A stretch of 35,115 bases of DNA from an uncultured Acidimicrobiia bacterium (GTDB lineage Bacteria > Actinomycetota > Acidimicrobiia > Spongiisociales > Spongiisociaceae). The notes under the pieces are model-generated. The model saw nothing but the letters and a program-made list of their open reading frames with translations, was not told the origin of the DNA and made no database searches. The translations under genes were made by a program, and so were the position numbers. This document shows, in pieces, positions 15,001-21,000 of the stretch (positions within the stretch are counted from its first letter, which is position 1; each line of letters opens with the position of its first letter). Where the stretch lies: NCBI GenBank assembly GCA_958295745.1, contig CATQHD010000007.1, positions 1 through 35,115 on the forward strand. The letters are read 5' to 3'.

Positions 15001-18000
15001 CGGCCGGAGACCTCGCTGGGGTTGCCCGCCGTATCCCGCACGCCGCCGGCCGGCAGCCCCACCCCCAGGACGGCGCCGGCCGTGGCGTTTGCCACCTCGA
15101 AGGCGTATGCCGTATGGTCAAGGACGTGGCCGCGCGTACCGGAGCGGTCCACCACGTATATCCGGCCGGTGACCGGGTCGGCGGCCACCCCCCGCGGGCC
15201 GTCAAAGGTCCCGGGGAGGTCCGGCAGCGGGTGTCCCGTACCGTTGAACACGGCGATGCGGTCGTTGTTCTGGTCGGCCACGTACAGGTTGCCCTGGGAG
15301 TCGACGGCCACGCCGGTGGGGGTGTCAAACCCGCCGATGGTGGTGCCGGCGGCCCGCCCGGCGGGGTCCAGCACCCTGACGTGGTCCGATATCGAATCGG
15401 AGACGTACGTCCTGCCGGTGGCGGGATCAAAGGCCACGCCGCTCGCATACGTGAATCCCGACCGGAGGTCCCCCGTGTACGCCAGATCGCGGTCGTACAC
15501 GGCGACGCGGGCGCCGTCGGCCACGAGCACGTGGCCGGTGCCGTTGACGGCCACGTCCGCCGGGAAGCCGAATGTCGTGCCGGCCAGGTCGCCGGTGTGC
15601 ACCCCGGCAGGGTCGTACACGGCGATCCGGCGGCCGAGGGTGTCCACCACGTACAGCGTGCCGGTGGCGCCGTCGACGGCCACGCCGACGGGTTCGCGGA
15701 AGGGGCCCGGGATGGCGGTGACGTTGTGTCCGGTACGGTTGAACACCAGGACGTGGTCTCCGCCGGTGTCGGCCACGTACACGCGGCCGGTGGCGCCGTC
15801 GACGGCCACGCCCTCCGGACTGGCAAGGACGCCGCCGCCGCCGCCGAAGGCGCCGCCCGGGTACAGCGCCGCGCGCAGGTTCTGCACCGTGCCGGAGGTC
15901 ACCTCGATATCCCGTGTGTCCAGTGTGGTGGCGTTGATGCGCTCGCCGAATGTCAGGTTGAATGGTACCGTGTGCAGGCGCGTGGGGCCGGGCGGCAGGT
16001 CGGCGGTGAACTCCGGTACCGGCGGGGTGCCGTCATACACCACGGAGAACGGGCGGGCGGATGCCGCGCCGGGGTTGCCGGCCCTGTCCGCCGCCGCGCC
16101 GGCGGCGATCCCGACGGTGAGTATGCCGTCCCCGGAGGGGGTGAGCTCGAACGCGTATGTGCGGTTGCCGTCGCCGCCCGCAAAGTTCCTTACCGCCCCG
16201 TCCAGCGTGGCGTTGCCGCCGAGCACGATTCCGGCCGCGCCGAACCCGTGGACCGGCTCGCCCCAGTCCACCCCGAAGTTGACGGTGGTGGCGTTGGTCG
16301 GGCTTCCCTGTACGGCAGAGACGGCCGGGACGGGCGGCGTGGAGTCGTACACTATGGAGAACCGGGCGGCGGCCGCGCTGGTGCGGCCCTCCATGTCACG
16401 GGCCGCCCCCTCGGCTATATCGACGTGCAGCTCCCCGTCGGCCGCCGGCGCGACGTCGAACGCGTATGCGGAGCCGGCGCCCGCAAAGTTGATCACGGCC
16501 GCCGGCGCGGCCGCGCCGGACAGTACGATGTCATCCCCGCCGAATCCTGAGACGGGGGAGCGCCAGGCGACGGCAAAGCTTATGGTCGAGGCGTTGGTAA
16601 AGCCGGACCGCTCGGATGTGATTGTCGGGGCCAAAGCGGTCCTGTCGATCTCGATGCGGGCCGTGTTGGATCCGGCGTTGGGGTTGCCGGCAGCATCCCG
16701 CACGCCGCCGGCGGGCAGGGTCACGTTGAGGATCCTCCCGTCGTCGGCCCCCGTCACGTTAAAGGCGTATGCCGCATCAAAGACGTGGATGGAGTGGGTG
16801 CCGGCGTCGGCCACGTATACCCGTCCGGAGCCGTCCGTATCCACGCCGTACGGGGTGGTGAACCCGCCGGTGATGTTGGCGATGAGGTTCCCGGCGGGAT
16901 CGAACACGGCGATGCGGCCGTTGTGGCGGTCGGCCACGTATACGGTTCCAAAGTCGTCTACGGCCACGTCGGTCGGGTTGTCGAGCCGGTCGTCGATGTC
17001 GTCCAGCGGCGTCCGGTCGGGGCCGAACACGGCGATGCGGTCGTTGCCGTCGGCCACGTATACGCGGCCGGTGTAGGCGTCGACGGCGATACCGGAGGGA
17101 GTATTGAACGAGCCGGACAGGTAGGCTATCCGGCGCAGATCCGCATCGAACACGGCGACGCGGTTCTTGAAGGTGTCGGCCACGTACACGGTGCCGGTGG
17201 TGGAGTCGACTGCCACGCCGAACGGGTTGCTGAACGGGTCGTCGGTGTCGCCGCCGATGTCGCCGGTGTGATTCCCGGAGGAGTCGAACACCCGTATGAT
17301 GTTGGCGAACCAGGATGCCACGTATGTCGTGCCGGTGGAGGCGTCTATGGCCACGGTGGACGGGCGGTTGAACGGGTTCGCAAGGCCGCCCGTGATCTCG
17401 CCGGTGTACGTCCCGTCGGGATCAAAGATTTTTACGCGGCTGTTGGCCGAGTCGGCCACGTATATCGCGCCGGTGACGGGGTGTACCGTCACGCCGTACG
17501 GGCTGTCGAACTGGTCGTCCGCCGTACCCAGGCCGCCGAATGTGTGGTTGTGGTGCCACACGGGTACCAGATCCCGGACGGTTCCCGATGTGGCGTCGAT
17601 GTCCGAGATATCGAGGGCCGTGGCGTTGACGGCCTCGCTGAATGTCAGGTTGAAGGGGACGGCCGGCAGGTTCGTGGGGCCAGCCCGCGCTGGGACGACC
17701 TCCGGGACGGGGGGCGTGCCGTCGTAGACTATCGAGAAGGGGACAGAGGCGTTGCCGGCGTTGCCGACCCTGTCCCGGGTGACGTTTGCGGGTATGCCCA
17801 CCCGTATGATCCCGTCCGATGCCGGTACGATCTCAAAGGCGTACACGGCGGAGCCGTCGCCGCCCGCAAAGGCGGCTATGCCCCCGTGCGCGGCGGTCCC
17901 CGATACCGTGACGTTGTCCGCGGTAAATCCGCGGACCGGCTCGCCCCAGTCCACGCGGAGGTTGACGGTGGTGGCGTTGGTCGGGTTCGGCTGTACGGAC

Positions 18001-21000
18001 GTGATGACCGGTACCGGGCGGGTGCCGTCGTATGTCCGCGAGAACCGGGCCGCCTCCCCGCTGGGGTTGCCCGCCACATCCACGGCCGCGCCGGCGGCGA
18101 TGTCCACGTGTATGGTGCCGTCCGATACCGGCGAGATCTCGAAGGTATAGACGGCGCCGCTGCCCGCGAACTCGGCCACCCCCCCGTGGGTGGCATTTCC
18201 CGATACGGTGATGTTCCCCGCCCCGAACCCCGTGACTGGCCTGCCGAAATCGACCCGGAAGCCGATGGTGGCAGAGTTGGTCGGATCCGGCTGTGCGGAG
18301 GACACGCGCGGTATCACGGAGGACCGGTCTATGTCGATGCGCACCGTGTTGGATTCCGCATTCGTGTTTGCGGCCTGATCCCGCACGCGGCCCTCCGGCA
18401 GGTATACCGCAAGCGTCCGCCCGTCGGCCGCATCCGCCACGTCAAAGGTATATCCAATATCAAAGGCATGGACGCGGTTGTTGTTCTCTTCGATCACGTA
18501 CAGGGTGCCCGAAAAACCGTCTAATGCCACGCCGTACGGGCCGGCGAACCGTTCGGAGGTGACGGCGATTTGGCCCCCTGCGGAGTCGAACACCCGGACG
18601 CGGCCGTTCTGCCGGTCCGACACGTATATGTTGCCGGTGGAGTCGTCGACTGCCACGCCGTACCCCTGCCGGACCCGGCTGGTGATCTCAAAGAGCGGGG
18701 TCCTCTCGGAGTCGTATACCCGGATGAGGTGGGCGTTCGTGTCGGCCACGTATATGTCGCCGGTGGTCTCGTCGACCGTCACGTCGAGCGGGTGGACAAG
18801 CCCGTCGATCGTGTCGATGTGGTGTCCCGTGGAGTTGAATACGTAGACGTGGTGGTTGCCAAAGTCGGCAACGTATACGGTTCCGGTGGCGCCGTCGACC
18901 GCCACGCCCCTGGGCGAGTTGAACGGGCCGGTGATGTTGGTTACGAATTGCAGGCCGGAGTCGAATACGGCGACGCGTCTGTTGCCCGAGTCGGCCACGT
19001 ATATGTCGCCGGTGGTGCCGTCGACCGTCACGTCGTGCGGGGAGTTGAACCGGCCGGTGATGTCGTAGGCGTACTGCCTCGTGGCAGGGTCGAACACCTG
19101 GATGCGGTTGTTGCCCGTGTCGGCCACGTATATGTTGCCCGCAGTGTCCGTTGACACGCCGGACGGATTTTTAAACTGGCCGTCGTTTGTGCCTTCGTCG
19201 CCGAAGGTTCCGTTATGCAACAGGGCCGGGCGCAGGTTTTGTACCATCCCCGAGGTGGCGTTGATGTCCGACGTGTCAAGGGATGTCGCATTTATGGTCC
19301 CGTCGAACGTCATGTTGAAGGACAGGGCGGGCAGGCGGGTATACCCGGACTGTACGGTGGAGATTGTCGGGGCCGGCCGCGTGCCGTCATGGACGATCAG
19401 GAACTGTGGCGCGGCGTTGCCGGTGTTGCCCGCCCCGTCCCGGGCCGCGCCGGCCGCGATGTCCACCCGTATGATCCCGTCAGATACGGGGGACACGTCG
19501 AATGTGTAAGCGGCGGCGTCGCCCGCAAAGTTGGTCACGCCGCCGTGGGAGGCCGTCCCGGACACCGTGATGTCGTCCCTTTCAAACTCGAGGACCGGCT
19601 CGCCCCAGCTTACCTTGAAGTTGATGGTGGTGGCGTTGGTCCGGGCCGGCTGTACGGATGTGATGGTGGGCGTGGGGGGCGTGCCGTCGTATGTGATCGA
19701 GAACTGTGGCGCGGCGTTGCCGGTGTTGCCCGCCCCGTCCCGGGCCGCGCCGGCCGCGATGTCCACCCGTATGATCCCGTTAGATACTGGGGACACGTCG
19801 AATGTGTGGTTGGCGCCGCCGTCGATGCTTGCAAGGTTGGCTATGCCGCCGTGGGAGGCGTTGCCCGATATCACGATGTCGTCCTTTTCAAACCCGAGGA
19901 CCGGCTCGCCCCAGCTTACCTTGAAGTTGATGGTGGTGGCGTTGGTCCGGGCCGGCTGTACGGATGTGATGGCGGGCGTGGGGGGCGTGCCGTCGTACAG
20001 GATTGAAAAGCGGTCCGCCATCTCGTTGCGGTTGCCGGCCGTATCCTGCACCACCCCCGCTGCGATGTCGACCAGTATGGTCCCGTTCGACGTGGGTGAC
20101 ACGTCAAAGGTGTAGGCCGAGCCGTTGCCCGCAAAGCCGGTTACGCCGCCGTGGGAGGCGTTGCCCGATATCACGATGTCGTCCTTTTCAAACCCGGTGA
20201 CGTTGCCGCCAAAGTTCACCCGGAGGTTGATGGTGGCGGAGTTGGTCGGACTGGACTGTACCGCGGTGATGACGGTGGCAAGATGCATGGTGTCATAGAC
20301 GATCGAGAAGCGGTCGGCCTTGGTGTTAAAGTTGCCCGCCCCGTCCCGTGCCGCACCGGCCGCGATGTCGGCCCATATGATCCCCTCCGATACCGGGGAT
20401 ATGTCAAAGGTGTAGGCGGCGGCGGCGCCATCAAGGTGGGTTATGCCGCCGTGGGAGGCGTTGCCCGATATCACGATGTCATCCTTTTCAAACCCGGTGA
20501 CCGGATCGTCCCAGTCCACCCGGAGGTTGATGGTGTCAGAGTTGGTCGGGTCGGCCTGCAAGGAGGTGATTGTCGGGACGGGGGATCCGTCGTAGGCCAT
20601 CGAGAACCGGGGCGCCGCCGCACTGGGGTTGCCGGCCGGATCATGCGCCATCCCCGCCGCGATGTCGACAAGGACGGTCCCGTCCGATACAGGGGACACG
20701 TCGAAGGTGTAGGCGGAGCCGTTGCCCGCAAAGCCGGTTACGCCGCCGTGGGAGGCCGTCCCGGATACGGTGATGTCGGCCGCCCCGAACCCGGTGACCG
20801 GCTCGTCCCAGTCCACCCGGAGGTTGACGGTGGCAGGGTATGTCGGGCCCGCCTGTACGGAGGTGATGGCAGGCACGGGGGCCCTGCGGTCTATGACGAC
20901 GTCGATCCTGTTGGAGTCCTCGTTTGCGTTTCCCGCCGTGTCGTTCACGCCGTCGGCCGGTACCGTTACGGCGAGCGTGCGGCCGTCGGCCGGATCCTCC

